Below are positions 42,509-51,538 of a DNA stretch of 64,000 nucleotides, piece by piece. The notes below the pieces were generated by a model that was not told where the DNA came from, made no database searches, and worked only from the letters and a program-made list of their open reading frames with translations. Location: NCBI GenBank assembly GCA_947487205.1, contig CANKVU010000002.1, forward strand, positions 62,001 through 126,000. Direction: 5' to 3'. Source of the stretch: an uncultured Paracoccaceae bacterium. GTDB lineage: Bacteria > Pseudomonadota > Alphaproteobacteria > Rhodobacterales > Rhodobacteraceae. The first letter of the stretch is position 1, and every line of letters starts with the position of its first letter. The translations under genes were made by a program, and so were the position numbers.

Positions 42509-42514
42509 CTCCTT
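42509..42514 (-). promoter_or_regulatory. Shine-Dalgarno AAGGAG preceding an ATC codon
   Basis: AAGGAG on the minus strand with a 7-base spacer to ATC (42501-42499). It decides the proposed start of the CDP-alcohol phosphatidyltransferase gene; no ATG, GTG or TTG in frame is near it. Confidence 0.5.
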
Positions 42515-42606
42515 CGCGATGTGCGGTCCAGCTATAGCAGTCCCGGCGCCCGGCGATCGAGCCCGGGGCTGCTACATTCTGGCGCAGACAGGCGGAGGGC
42601 TTGGCG

Positions 42607-43350
42607 ATGTGGGCCGAGGGGACGGCGGCGGCGATCGGGCGGTCGATCGACATCTATTACCGCGACGCTCCGCGCGCCGCCGCGATGGAGGCGCTCCTGG
42701 CGCGCTTCGTCGGCCCCGGCGCGCTCGCCTTCGACATCGGCGCCCATCTGGGCGACCGCAGCGCCGCGATGGCGCGGCTCGGCGCCCGGGTCGTCGCGCT
42801 CGAACCCCAGCCGGCGCTCCACCGGGCGCTCCGCGCCCTCCACCGCCGCACCCCGGGGGTGGAGATCCTGGGCGCCGCGGCCGGCGCGCGGGCCGGGCGG
42901 GCCGAGATGTTCCTCAACACCCGCAACCCGACCGTCTCCACCCTGTCGGGCGCGTTCGTGGCGGCGGCGCGGGACGGGCCCGGTTGGCGCGGCGAGGTCT
43001 GGGACCGGCGCGTCCGGGTGCCGGTGATCCCGCTCGACGCGCTGATCGCCCGGTTCGGGGTGCCGGATTTCGTCAAGATCGACGTGGAGGGCCACGAGGC
43101 GGAGGTGCTGGCCGGCCTGTCGCGCCCGCTCCCCGCCCTGTCGTTCGAGATCACCAGCCTGCGCGTCGCGGCGGGGCTCGAATGCCTCGACCGGCTGGCG
43201 GCTTTGGGGGAATACGCCTTCGCCCTCGCCGCGGGAGAGGGGCACGCGTTCCGCCCCCCCGGCTGGATGCCGGGCCCGGCGATGCGGGCCTGCATCGCGG
43301 GGTTCGGCCATGCGGACAATTCCGCCGACATCTACGCCCGGCGGGTCTGA
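42607..43350 (+). CDS. FkbM-family methyltransferase
   Basis: A 247-residue SAM-dependent methyltransferase. Motif I is ALAFDIGAHLGDRSAAMARLGARVVALEPQP, and the FkbM signature PDFVKIDVEGHEAEVLAGL appears at ~155. FkbM enzymes O-methylate sugars, polyketides or other hydroxyls. GGAGGG lies 8-9 bp before the ATG at 42607; the TTG at 42601 is too close. The 3' end overlaps the convergent GlxA gene by 19 bp. Context (lipid headgroup enzymes) hints at modification of a lipid or glycan. Confidence 0.88.
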   Translation: MWAEGTAAAIGRSIDIYYRDAPRAAAMEALLARFVGPGALAFDIGAHLGDRSAAMARLGARVVALEPQPALHRALRALHRRTPGVEILGAAAGARAGRAEMFLNTRNPTVSTLSGAFVAAARDGPGWRGEVWDRRVRVPVIPLDALIARFGVPDFVKIDVEGHEAEVLAGLSRPLPALSFEITSLRVAAGLECLDRLAALGEYAFALAAGEGHAFRPPGWMPGPAMRACIAGFGHADNSADIYARRV

Positions 43351-44333
43351 CCGGCGCTCTCGGCGGCGGCCCGGCGCCACGCTTCGGGCGACATGCCCGC
43401 GCGGCTGCGGAACGTCCGCCCCAGATGGGAGGCGTCGCAGAACCCGGTCTCGGTCGCGATCGCGGTGACGGATTGCGCCGACCCTTCCAGAAGCCGGCGC
43501 ACCCGGGCCAGGCGCAGGCGCAGGAACGCCTCCGCCGGGCTGAGGCCGAGCGCGGCGGCGAAGTGCCGCTCCAGCTTGCGCCGCCCGACGCCGAGCGCGG
43601 CGGCGATGCGGGCGATGCCGGGGGGCGCGTCGAGCCGCTGCTGCATGTGCAGGATCGCCCGGCGCACCAGCGGGTCGCGGGTGGCCAGGTCGGCGGGCAG
43701 CGCCGGCTGCGGCTCGTCGGCGGGCATCGCCTCGTCGATGATCAGGATGTTGAGGCTCTTGCGCGCCGCCGGGGCGCCGACATGGCGCGCCACCAGCCAA
43801 GCCGCCAGATGCGCGGCGCTCGCGCCCCCCGAACAGGTCAGCCGGTCGCGATCGACGACGAAGATGCGGTCCGACACCGGCACGAGCCCGTCGAACCGTT
43901 CCAGGAAATCGTCGTGGTGGAACCAGCTGACGCAGCAGCGATAGCCCTGCATCAGCCCCGCCTCGTGGAGCAGGAACGCCCCCGTGCAGAGGCCGACCAG
44001 CGGCACCCCGGCGGCGGCGGCGGCGCGCAGGAACGCGGCGCTGCGCGGGTCGAGGCGGCCCGCCTCGTCCAGGAGCCCGCCGACCACCGCGACATAGTCG
44101 AACCGGCGCGGATCGCCCGGCCGCTCGCTGGCGCTGACCGACACGCCGCAGCTCGACCGGACCGGGCCCATGTCGGGCGCCAGCACCGACCAGCTGCAGC
44201 GGATCGGGCGCGACCGGTCGCCCTCGTCCGCGGCCAGGCGCAGCACGTCGACGAAGGTCGCGAAGGCCGACAGCGTGAAGCGTTCGGCCAGGATCAGCCC
44301 GACGCGCAGGCTGGGGGGCGATTGGGCGTCCAT
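43332..44333 (-). CDS. GlxA-family AraC-type regulator (GbdR-like)
   Basis: A 333-residue regulator with an N-terminal DJ-1/PfpI-like domain (RVGLILAERFTLSAFATFVDVLRLAADEGD... LVGLCTGAFLLHEAGLMQGYRCCVSWFHHDDF... LTCSGGASAAHLAAWLV) and a C-terminal AraC double HTH (ARIAAALGVGRRKLERHFAAALGLSPAEAFLRLRLARVRRLL... SVTAIATETGFCDASHLGRTFR). It resembles GbdR, the betaine/dimethylglycine-responsive activator. It is divergent from soxB and the first of two 14-bp direct repeats overlaps its start codon, so it probably activates soxBDAG and controls itself. Confidence 0.9.
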   Translation of the reverse strand: MDAQSPPSLRVGLILAERFTLSAFATFVDVLRLAADEGDRSRPIRCSWSVLAPDMGPVRSSCGVSVSASERPGDPRRFDYVAVVGGLLDEAGRLDPRSAAFLRAAAAAGVPLVGLCTGAFLLHEAGLMQGYRCCVSWFHHDDFLERFDGLVPVSDRIFVVDRDRLTCSGGASAAHLAAWLVARHVGAPAARKSLNILIIDEAMPADEPQPALPADLATRDPLVRRAILHMQQRLDAPPGIARIAAALGVGRRKLERHFAAALGLSPAEAFLRLRLARVRRLLEGSAQSVTAIATETGFCDASHLGRTFRSRAGMSPEAWRRAAAESAGQTRRA

Positions 44334-44368
44334 GACGCGGATATACCACATCGGTGACGCGGATCTAC
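44333..44368 (+). promoter_or_regulatory. Direct repeats TGACGCGGAT(A/C)TAC, spaced 22 bp
   Basis: TGACGCGGATATAC (44333-44346) and TGACGCGGATCTAC (44355-44368) differ at one base and start 22 bp apart, two helical turns. A third partial copy TGACGCG begins at 44372. Tandem sites of this spacing are what AraC-type proteins bind. They lie upstream of soxB and over the regulator's ATG. Confidence 0.55.
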
Positions 44369-44436
44369 TGGTGACGCGCCCCCCCGATCTGTCATAGGCG
44401 GGGAACAGACCCTCGTGCCCCGGGAGGTGGTCCGCC

Positions 44437-45690
44437 GTGACCCGATTCTCCGCCTTCGCCCTCGTGAAGAACGCCCTCAACGGCCAGACCGGCTGGAGCG
44501 AGCAATGGCCCGACGCCCAGCCCAAGGCGGAATACGACGTGGTCATCGTCGGCGCCGGCGGCCATGGCCTGGGCGCCGCGCATTACCTCGCCAAGGAACA
44601 CGGCATCACCAATGTCGCGGTGATCGAGAAGGGCTGGCTCGGCGGCGGCAACACGGGCCGCAACACGACGATCATCCGCTCCAACTACCTCTACGACGAG
44701 AGCGCGCGGCTCTACGACCACGCGCTCGACCTCTGGGAGGGGCTGAGCCAGGAGCTGAACTACAACGTCATGTTCTCGCGCCGGGGGGTCCTGATGCTGG
44801 CGCACAACGTCCACGACGTGCAGAGCTTCCAGCGCCACGTCCACGCCAACCGGCTGAACGGGGTCGACAACACATGGCTGACCCCGGAACAGGCCAAGGA
44901 GTACTGCCCGCCGCTCAACATCTCGAAGGATGCCCGTTACCCCGTCCTCGGCGCGGCGCTGCAGAAACGGGCGGGCACCGCGCGCCACGACGCGGTGGCT
45001 TGGGGCTATGCCCGCTCGGCCGCGGCGCGCGGCGTCGACATCGTGCAGAACTGCCCCGTCACCGCCATCCGCCGCGGCCCCTCCGGCGCGGTGGAGGGGG
45101 TGGAGACGGCGCGCGGCTTCATCCGGGCCCGGAAGGTCGCCGTCTCGGCCGCCGGCCATACCAGCGTCATCATGGACAGCGCCGGCGTGCGGATGCCGCT
45201 CGAAAGCTTCCCGCTCCAGGCGCTCGTCTCCGAGCCGGTGAAGCCCTGCTTTCCCTGCGTGGTGATGTCGAATGCGGTCCATGCCTACATGTCGCAATCC
45301 GACAAGGGCGAGCTGGTGATCGGCTCGGGCACGGACCAGTACACGAGCTATTCCCAGCGCGGCGGCCTGCCCCTCATCGAGCATACGCTGGCCGCGATCT
45401 GCGAGATCTTCCCGATCTTCACCCGGATGCGGATGCTGCGGAAATGGGGCGGCACGGTGGACGTGACGCCGGACCGCTCGGCGATCCTGGGCAAGACCCC
45501 GGTCGAGGGGCTCTACGTCAATTGCGGCTGGGGCACCGGCGGGTTCAAGGCGACGCCCGGCGCCGCCCACACCCTCGCCTGGACCGTGGCGAAGGACGAG
45601 CCGCACCGGATCAACGCGCCCTTCACGCTCGACCGCTTCCGCACGGGGCGGCTGATCGACGAGGCCGCCGCGGCCGCCGTCGCGCATTAA
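44437..45690 (+). CDS. soxB: Heterotetrameric sarcosine oxidase subunit beta
   Basis: A 417-residue flavoprotein. The dinucleotide motif is [33 protein letters not shown], followed by [27 protein letters not shown]. The His in [20 protein letters not shown] matches the covalent FMN site known in this enzyme. It oxidises sarcosine to glycine with the alpha subunit, passing the one-carbon unit to tetrahydrofolate. Start is GTG with GGGAGGTGG 7 bp upstream. First gene of soxBDAG. Confidence 0.95.
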   Translation: MTRFSAFALVKNALNGQTGWSEQWPDAQPKAEYDVVIVGAGGHGLGAAHYLAKEHGITNVAVIEKGWLGGGNTGRNTTIIRSNYLYDESARLYDHALDLWEGLSQELNYNVMFSRRGVLMLAHNVHDVQSFQRHVHANRLNGVDNTWLTPEQAKEYCPPLNISKDARYPVLGAALQKRAGTARHDAVAWGYARSAAARGVDIVQNCPVTAIRRGPSGAVEGVETARGFIRARKVAVSAAGHTSVIMDSAGVRMPLESFPLQALVSEPVKPCFPCVVMSNAVHAYMSQSDKGELVIGSGTDQYTSYSQRGGLPLIEHTLAAICEIFPIFTRMRMLRKWGGTVDVTPDRSAILGKTPVEGLYVNCGWGTGGFKATPGAAHTLAWTVAKDEPHRINAPFTLDRFRTGRLIDEAAAAAVAH

Positions 45691-45701
45691 GAGAGGGCAC
45701 C

Positions 45702-46001
45702 ATGCTTCTGATCCACTGTCCCTATTGCGACGAAAGCCTGCCCGAGATGGAATTCGCCTATGCCGGCGAGGCGCATATCGCCCGTCCCGTCGACCCGAAC
45801 GCGGTCTCCGACGACGAATGGCGCGACCACCTCTTCGTCCGGTCCAACGTGCGCGGCCCCCATTACGAGCGCTGGCGCCACGTCCATGGCTGCGCGCGCT
45901 TCTTCAACGCCGTGCGCGACACGGTGAGCGACCGGGTTCTGGGCACCTATGCCGCCGGGGCGCCGCGCCCCTCCCTCGCCGATCTGGGGGTCGAGGAATG
46001 A
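45702..46001 (+). CDS. soxD: Sarcosine oxidase subunit delta
   Basis: A 99-residue zinc-binding subunit. The zinc ligands known from the crystal structures (two N-terminal Cys, one His, one Cys) are present as C6, C9 (CPYC), H60 and C64 (HVHGC). DEWRDHLFVRSNVRGPHYERWRH is the standard core. It holds the alpha and beta subunits together. It is too small for most track filters and overlaps soxA by four bases (ATGA). Confidence 0.93.
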   Translation: MLLIHCPYCDESLPEMEFAYAGEAHIARPVDPNAVSDDEWRDHLFVRSNVRGPHYERWRHVHGCARFFNAVRDTVSDRVLGTYAAGAPRPSLADLGVEE

Positions 46002-48991
46002 GCCGCTACCGCATTGCCGGAAAGGGCCGGGTCGATTCCGGCCAGCCGATCCAGTTCTCCTTCGACGGGCGGACCTATGACGGCCTGAGGGGCGATACCC
46101 TAGCCTCGGCGCTCCTGTCGCACGGGCTTCATTTGATGGGGCGGTCCTTCAAGTATCACCGGCCGCGCGGCCCGGTCAGCGCCGGCTCCGAGGAGCCGAA
46201 CGCGCTGGTGGGCACCACGCGCGGTCCGGGGCGGTTCGAGCCCAATACCCGCGCCACGATGCAGGAGCTGCGCCACGGCCTCGTCGCCGAAAGCCAGAAC
46301 CGCTGGCCGCATCTGAAATTCGACGCGGGCGCGGTGAACGACGCGCTCTCGCCGCTCTTCTCCGCCGGGTTCTACTACAAGACCTTCATGTGGCCGCGGA
46401 ATTTTTGGGACAAGGTGTACGAGCCGGTGATCCGCGCCGCCGCCGGCCTGGGCCGCGCGCCCGTGGCGGAGGATCCCGACACCTACGCGGCCCGCTACGC
46501 CCATACCGGCGTCCTGGTGATCGGCGCCGGCCCCGCCGGGATCGCCGCCGCCCTGACCGCGGCCCGCGCGGGGTCGGACGTGACGCTGGCGGACGAGGGG
46601 CCCGAGATCGGCGGATCGCTCCTGTCCGACCCCGGCATCTCCATCGACGGGCAGGGCGCCTGGGACTGGCTCGCCGCCCGGCGTGAGGAACTCGACGATC
46701 TGGGCGTCACGATCCTGACCCGCACCACCGCCATCGGCTATTACCACCAGAATTTCCTGGGCCTGGTGGAGAAGCTGACCGACCACCTGGACGAGGCCCC
46801 CGAGGGCGCCCCGCGCGAGCGGATGTGGCGCATCCGCGCCGGCCACGTGGTCCTGTCCCAGGGCGCGCTGGAAAAGCCGCTGATCTTCGACGGCAACGAC
46901 CGCCCCGGCGTGATGCTGGCCGGCGCCGCGCAGACCTACCTCAACCGCTACGGCGTCGCCGTGGGCGAGCGTCCCGTGGTCGTCACCTCGCATGACAGCG
47001 CCTGGTACGCGGCCTTCGACCTGGCCGATGCCGGGGTGCAGGTGCCGGTCATCGTCGATACCCGCGACGAGGTCCGCGACGACCTGCGGCGCGAGGCGCG
47101 CCTGCGCGCCATCGAGGTCCTGACGGGCCAGACCGTCACCGGCACCGCCGGGCGGCTCCGCGTCGCCTCGCTCACCGTGAACCCCGTCGCGGGCGGGACG
47201 GTCGGCGAGGCGCGGACGTTCCGCTGCGATTGTCTCCTGATGTCGGGGGGTTGGACGCCGTCCCTGCACCTCTTCTCGCATACCAAGGCGAGCCTCTCCT
47301 GGGACGACGAGGCCAAGGCGTTCCTGCCCGACAAGTCGATCGAGGCGCTGGAGATCGCGGGCGCCAGCCGCGGCCTCTGGGGCTATGGCGCGGCCCTGAC
47401 CGACGGTGCGGCCGCCGGGCGCGCCGCGGCCGAGGCGCTGGGGCAGGCGGCCGAGACCACGTCCTGGGACGTCTCCGGCGACCGCACCGGCACCGGCCTG
47501 AGCCACGGGCAATTGCCCACCGACCGCGCCCCGTCCCGCGTGCGCGCCTTCGTCGATTACCAGAACGACGTGACCGCCAAGGACATCCGCCTGGCGGTGA
47601 AGGAGGGGATGCGCTCGATCGAGCACGTCAAGCGCTACACCACCACCGGCATGGCCACCGATCAGGGCAAGCTCTCGAACATCAACGCCCTGATGATCGC
47701 CGCCGAGGCGCTGGGGACCACGCCGCCCAGGGTGGGGCTGACGACGTTCCGCCCGCCCTATACGCCGACGACCTTCGGCGCCTTCGCGGGCTACCACCGC
47801 GGCGCCGCCTTCGAGGTGACGCGCAAGACCCCCATCGATGGCTGGGCCGAGGCGCATGGCGCGGTCTGGGAGCCGGTGGGCCAGTGGCGCCGCGCGCGCT
47901 ACTTCCCGCAAGGCGACGAGGACATGGAGGCCGCCGTCGCCCGCGAATGCCGCGCCGTGCGCGCGGGCGTGGGCGCCTTCGACGCCTCGACGCTCGGCAA
48001 GATCGACGTGACGGGGCCGGACGCGGCCGAATTCATGAACCGCATGTACACCAACGCCTGGACGAAGCTGGCCCCCGGCCGCGCCCGCTACGGCCTGCTC
48101 CTGGGCGAGGACGGCTATGTGCGCGACGACGGCGTGGTGGGCCGGATCGGGCCCGACCGCTTCCACGTCACGACCACGACGGGCGGCGCGGCGCGGGTCC
48201 TCAACATGATGGAGGATTACCTCCAGACCGAATGGCCCGACCTCGACGTGTGGCTGACCTCCACCACCGAGCAATGGGCGGTCGTGGCGCTGAACGGCCC
48301 CGAGGCGCGCCGCGTGCTGGAGTCGCTGGTCGCGGGGCTCGACATCTCCGCCGACGCCTTCCCGATGATGTCGGTGGCCGACTGCACCGTCGCGGGATTC
48401 CCCGCCCGGCTCTTCCGCCTCAGCTTCACCGGCGAGCTGGGATTCGAGATCAACGTCCCCGCCCGCCACGGCCGCGCGCTCTGGGAGGCGGTGATGGAGA
48501 GCGGGAAGGCCCACGGAATCACCCCCTACGGGACCGAGGCGATGCACGTGCTGCGCGCCGAGAAGGGCTTCATCATCGTCGGCCAGGACACCGACGGCAC
48601 CGTCACGCCCGAGGATCTCGGCCTCGGCTGGACCATCGGCAAGACCAAGTCAGATTTCGTCGGCAAGCGCTCCCTCGCCCGGCCCGACCTGGTGGCGCGG
48701 GGGCGCAAGCAATTCGTGGGCCTGCTGACCGCGGACGGCGCGACCAGGCTGGAGGAGGGGGCGCAGATCGTCGACGATCCCGACCAGCCGCTGCCGATGC
48801 GGATGATCGGCCATGTCACGTCGAGCTATCACAGCGCCGCGCTGGGACGGTCGATCGCGCTCGCCGTGGTCGAGAACGGGCGCGACCGGATGGGCGAGAC
48901 GGTCCATGTGCCGATGCCCGGCGGCAGCGTCGCGGCCACCATCGCGCCCGGGGTCTTCTACGACCCCGATGGCGGGCGGGCGAAATTGTGA
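45998..48991 (+). CDS. soxA: Heterotetrameric sarcosine oxidase subunit alpha
   Basis: A 997-residue subunit with three parts: an N-terminal ferredoxin-like fold (FSFDGRTYDGLRGDTLASALLSHGLHLMGRSFKYHRPRG), a NAD-binding domain (VLVIGAGPAGIAAALTAARAG) and a C-terminal GcvT-like tetrahydrofolate domain (RYFPQGDEDMEAAVARECRAVRAGVGAFDASTLGKIDVTGPDAAEFMNRMYTN). The last accepts the methyl carbon as 5,10-methylene-THF. Length is typical. It overlaps soxD and is followed by soxG. Confidence 0.95.
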   Translation: MSRYRIAGKGRVDSGQPIQFSFDGRTYDGLRGDTLASALLSHGLHLMGRSFKYHRPRGPVSAGSEEPNALVGTTRGPGRFEPNTRATMQELRHGLVAESQNRWPHLKFDAGAVNDALSPLFSAGFYYKTFMWPRNFWDKVYEPVIRAAAGLGRAPVAEDPDTYAARYAHTGVLVIGAGPAGIAAALTAARAGSDVTLADEGPEIGGSLLSDPGISIDGQGAWDWLAARREELDDLGVTILTRTTAIGYYHQNFLGLVEKLTDHLDEAPEGAPRERMWRIRAGHVVLSQGALEKPLIFDGNDRPGVMLAGAAQTYLNRYGVAVGERPVVVTSHDSAWYAAFDLADAGVQVPVIVDTRDEVRDDLRREARLRAIEVLTGQTVTGTAGRLRVASLTVNPVAGGTVGEARTFRCDCLLMSGGWTPSLHLFSHTKASLSWDDEAKAFLPDKSIEALEIAGASRGLWGYGAALTDGAAAGRAAAEALGQAAETTSWDVSGDRTGTGLSHGQLPTDRAPSRVRAFVDYQNDVTAKDIRLAVKEGMRSIEHVKRYTTTGMATDQGKLSNINALMIAAEALGTTPPRVGLTTFRPPYTPTTFGAFAGYHRGAAFEVTRKTPIDGWAEAHGAVWEPVGQWRRARYFPQGDEDMEAAVARECRAVRAGVGAFDASTLGKIDVTGPDAAEFMNRMYTNAWTKLAPGRARYGLLLGEDGYVRDDGVVGRIGPDRFHVTTTTGGAARVLNMMEDYLQTEWPDLDVWLTSTTEQWAVVALNGPEARRVLESLVAGLDISADAFPMMSVADCTVAGFPARLFRLSFTGELGFEINVPARHGRALWEAVMESGKAHGITPYGTEAMHVLRAEKGFIIVGQDTDGTVTPEDLGLGWTIGKTKSDFVGKRSLARPDLVARGRKQFVGLLTADGATRLEEGAQIVDDPDQPLPMRMIGHVTSSYHSAALGRSIALAVVENGRDRMGETVHVPMPGGSVAATIAPGVFYDPDGGRAKL

Positions 48992-49010
48992 CTTCGACGG
49001 AGAAGTGCCC

Positions 49011-49556
49011 ATGACCGACATCCATGCCGCCACCGCCACCGCCGCCGCCGTGCCCGAGGTGACGGAGCTGCCGCCCCGCACCCGGATCGGCCTGCGGGTG
49101 CGCGCCGGGGGGCGCGACGAGCTGGGCGCGGCGCTCGGCGTCGATCTGCCCGCGCGGATCGGCGACCGGGCGCGCGGCCCGGCGGGGTACGAGGCGCTGT
49201 GCCTGAGGCCGGACGAATGGGTGATCGATGCCGAGGACGGCGCCGCCGGCGACATCCTCGCCCGCCTCGCCGACCGCGCCGCGGCGGTGCCCCACGCGGC
49301 CACCGACATCTCCGACCGGGAGGTGGCGTTCCGCATCGCGGGGCCGGGGACGCTGTCGCTCCTGGCGATGGGCTGCCCGCGCGACCTCGGGCGGCTGGAA
49401 CCGGGCCGCGCCGCGCGCACGATCCTGCACGGCGCCTCGGTCGTGATCCGGCGCGAGGCGCCCGACGCGGTGCGGGTCGATGTCTGGCGCTCCTTCGCGC
49501 CGCATCTGCGCGCGCTCCTTGACACCGGATTGACCGAATTGCGCGCCGGCCTCTGA
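49011..49556 (+). CDS. soxG: Sarcosine oxidase subunit gamma
   Basis: A 181-residue protein. It is the least conserved subunit; the order in the operon and stretches such as CLRPDEWVIDA, ATDISDREVAFRIAGPGTLSLLAMGCPRDLG and VWRSFAPHLRALLDTGLTEL fit SoxG. The ATG is 19 bp after soxA. The first ~20 residues are Ala/Thr-rich and likely flexible. Confidence 0.88.
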   Translation: MTDIHAATATAAAVPEVTELPPRTRIGLRVRAGGRDELGAALGVDLPARIGDRARGPAGYEALCLRPDEWVIDAEDGAAGDILARLADRAAAVPHAATDISDREVAFRIAGPGTLSLLAMGCPRDLGRLEPGRAARTILHGASVVIRREAPDAVRVDVWRSFAPHLRALLDTGLTELRAGL

Positions 49557-49590
49557 CCGGGACGGCGCCCGCCGACAGGAGCCTCGCCCC

Positions 49591-50994
49591 ATGTTCGTCT
49601 CCGTCTTCGACCTCTTCAAGCCCGGGATCGGGCCCTCCTCGTCGCACACGATGGGGCCGATGGTGGCCGCGCGGCGCTTCCTCGCCGACCTGGACGGCGG
49701 GGCCGAGCGCATCCCCGGCGCCAGCGCGCCGGCGGCGCTGCGCGCCTCGCTCCACGGCTCGCTGGCCTTCACCGGCAAGGGCCATGCCAGCGACCGGGCG
49801 GTGATGCTGGGGCTGCTGGGCTTCGACCCTGCCACGGTCGATCCCGACGCGGCCGAGGCCGCGCTGGCCCGGCTCGCCCGGACCCGCCGCCTCGGGCCCG
49901 AGGCGGACGCCCTCGCCTTCGACCCCGCCGCCGATCTCGTCTTCGATTACGGCCCGCCGCTGCCGCTCCACGCCAACGGCATGGTGTTCCGCGCCTTCGA
50001 CCGGCACGGGGCCCCGTCCCTGACGCGGACTTACTATTCCGTCGGCGGCGGCTTCGTGCTGACCGACGACGAATTGCGGCTGGAGCGGGGTCGGGACGGC
50101 GACCGCGCCGGTCCCGACCCCGACGTGCCCTGGCCCTTCGCCACCGCGCGCGAGATGCTGGCCATGGGCCGCGCCTCGGGCCTCTCCGTCGCCGCCATGA
50201 AGCGCGCCAACGAAGAGGCGAAGGCCCCCCGCGCCGAGGTCGATGCCCGGCTCGACGCGATCTCGGGGGCGATGAACGACAGCATCGACCGGGGCCTCGT
50301 GCAGGACGGCGTCCTGCCCGGCGGGCTGAACGTCCGCCGCCGCGCCCGCGACATCCACGAGAAGCTGAAGGCCGAGGCGTTCTCGAACCAGAAGCTGCCC
50401 CATTCGGGCAACGAATGGCTGTCGGTCTATGCCATGGCCGTGAACGAGGAGAACGCCGCCGGCGGCCGCATCGTCACCGCGCCCACCAACGGCGCGGCGG
50501 GCACGGTTCCGGCGGTGCTGCGCTACTGGCAGGACCAGTGCGGGGGCCTCGACGACGCCCGGCGGCGCGACTTCCTGCTGACCGCGGCCGCGATCGGCGG
50601 CATCCTGAAATCCAACGCCTCCATCTCGGGCGCCGAGGTCGGCTGCCAGGGCGAGGTCGGCAGCGCCGCGGCGATGGCCGCCGCCGGGCTCTGCGCGATC
50701 CAGGGCGGCACCAACGAGCAGATCGAGAACGCCGCCGAGATCGCGCTGGAACATCACCTGGGCATGACCTGCGACCCCGCCGCCGGCCTCGTCCAGGTGC
50801 CCTGCATCGAGCGCAACGCCCTCGGCGCGATCAAGGCGGTGTCGGCGGCGGCGCTGGCGCTCCGGGGCGACGGGACGCATTTCATGCCGCTCGACAATTG
50901 CATCCGGGTGATGCTGCAGACCGGCCGCGACATGGACGCGAAATACAAGGAGACCTCCACCGGCGGCATCGCCGTGAACCTGCCCGAATGCTGA
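49591..50994 (+). CDS. sdaA: L-serine ammonia-lyase (iron-sulfur)
   Basis: A 467-residue single-chain serine dehydratase turning serine into pyruvate and ammonia. It starts [24 protein letters not shown], the classic opening, and its three cluster cysteines have the canonical C-x41-C-x10-C spacing (VGCQG, MTCDP, VPCIE), which I measured on the DNA. Lying 34 bp after soxG, it would complete sarcosine to glycine to serine to pyruvate, with serine hydroxymethyltransferase encoded elsewhere. Confidence 0.95.
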   Translation: MFVSVFDLFKPGIGPSSSHTMGPMVAARRFLADLDGGAERIPGASAPAALRASLHGSLAFTGKGHASDRAVMLGLLGFDPATVDPDAAEAALARLARTRRLGPEADALAFDPAADLVFDYGPPLPLHANGMVFRAFDRHGAPSLTRTYYSVGGGFVLTDDELRLERGRDGDRAGPDPDVPWPFATAREMLAMGRASGLSVAAMKRANEEAKAPRAEVDARLDAISGAMNDSIDRGLVQDGVLPGGLNVRRRARDIHEKLKAEAFSNQKLPHSGNEWLSVYAMAVNEENAAGGRIVTAPTNGAAGTVPAVLRYWQDQCGGLDDARRRDFLLTAAAIGGILKSNASISGAEVGCQGEVGSAAAMAAAGLCAIQGGTNEQIENAAEIALEHHLGMTCDPAAGLVQVPCIERNALGAIKAVSAAALALRGDGTHFMPLDNCIRVMLQTGRDMDAKYKETSTGGIAVNLPEC

Positions 50995-51117
50995 TCCCGG
51001 CCCGCCCCGCCGCGGGCCCCACCGGCCCCCGCGGCGGGCGCGATCGCTGGCAATCGCGGCCGCCGCCGCTAGGGTTCAGGGACGAAGGCACTGGAACCAG
51101 CCTGGGGAGGACACCGG

Positions 51118-51525
51118 ATGTATCGCAGGATTCTCGTCGCCGTCGCGCCGGATCACCCGGAAACCATTGAGGAAATGCTCCAGGTCGCGCGGGGCCTGGC
51201 CGAGCCCGACGCGACCATCGAGGCATTGAGCGTGGTCTCGGCGATCCCGACCTATATCGAGGTCCATATCCCGAAATCGATCTATCAGGCCTCCGCCGAG
51301 GAGGTGCGACAGAAGCTCGAACAGGGATTGGCCGGCCAGGAGGGCGTCGAGCGCGCGGTGGAGGTCGGCAAGCCCTCCGAAGAGATCCTGGCCTATCAGC
51401 AGCGGGGTGGCCACGACCTGATCGTGCTGCGCTCGCACAACCCCACGATCGGCGACATGGTGCTCGGCTCCACCGCCGCCCGCATCGTCCGCAATGCCCG
51501 CTGCTCGGTCCACGTGATCCGCTGA
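51118..51525 (+). CDS. Universal stress protein
   Basis: A 135-residue UspA-type domain: MYRRILVAVAPDHPETIEEMLQVARGL at the N-terminus and LIVLRSHNPTIGDMVLGSTAARIVRNARCSVHVIR at the C-terminus, with the G-2x-G-9x-S/T nucleotide motif recognisable (GDMVLGSTAARIVRNA). It begins 123 bp after sdaA with a GGGGAGGA site, so it may have its own promoter. It differs clearly from the TRAP-linked stress protein at 6.4 kb. Confidence 0.88.
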   Translation: MYRRILVAVAPDHPETIEEMLQVARGLAEPDATIEALSVVSAIPTYIEVHIPKSIYQASAEEVRQKLEQGLAGQEGVERAVEVGKPSEEILAYQQRGGHDLIVLRSHNPTIGDMVLGSTAARIVRNARCSVHVIR

Positions 51526-51538
51526 GGCGCGCGGGCGG

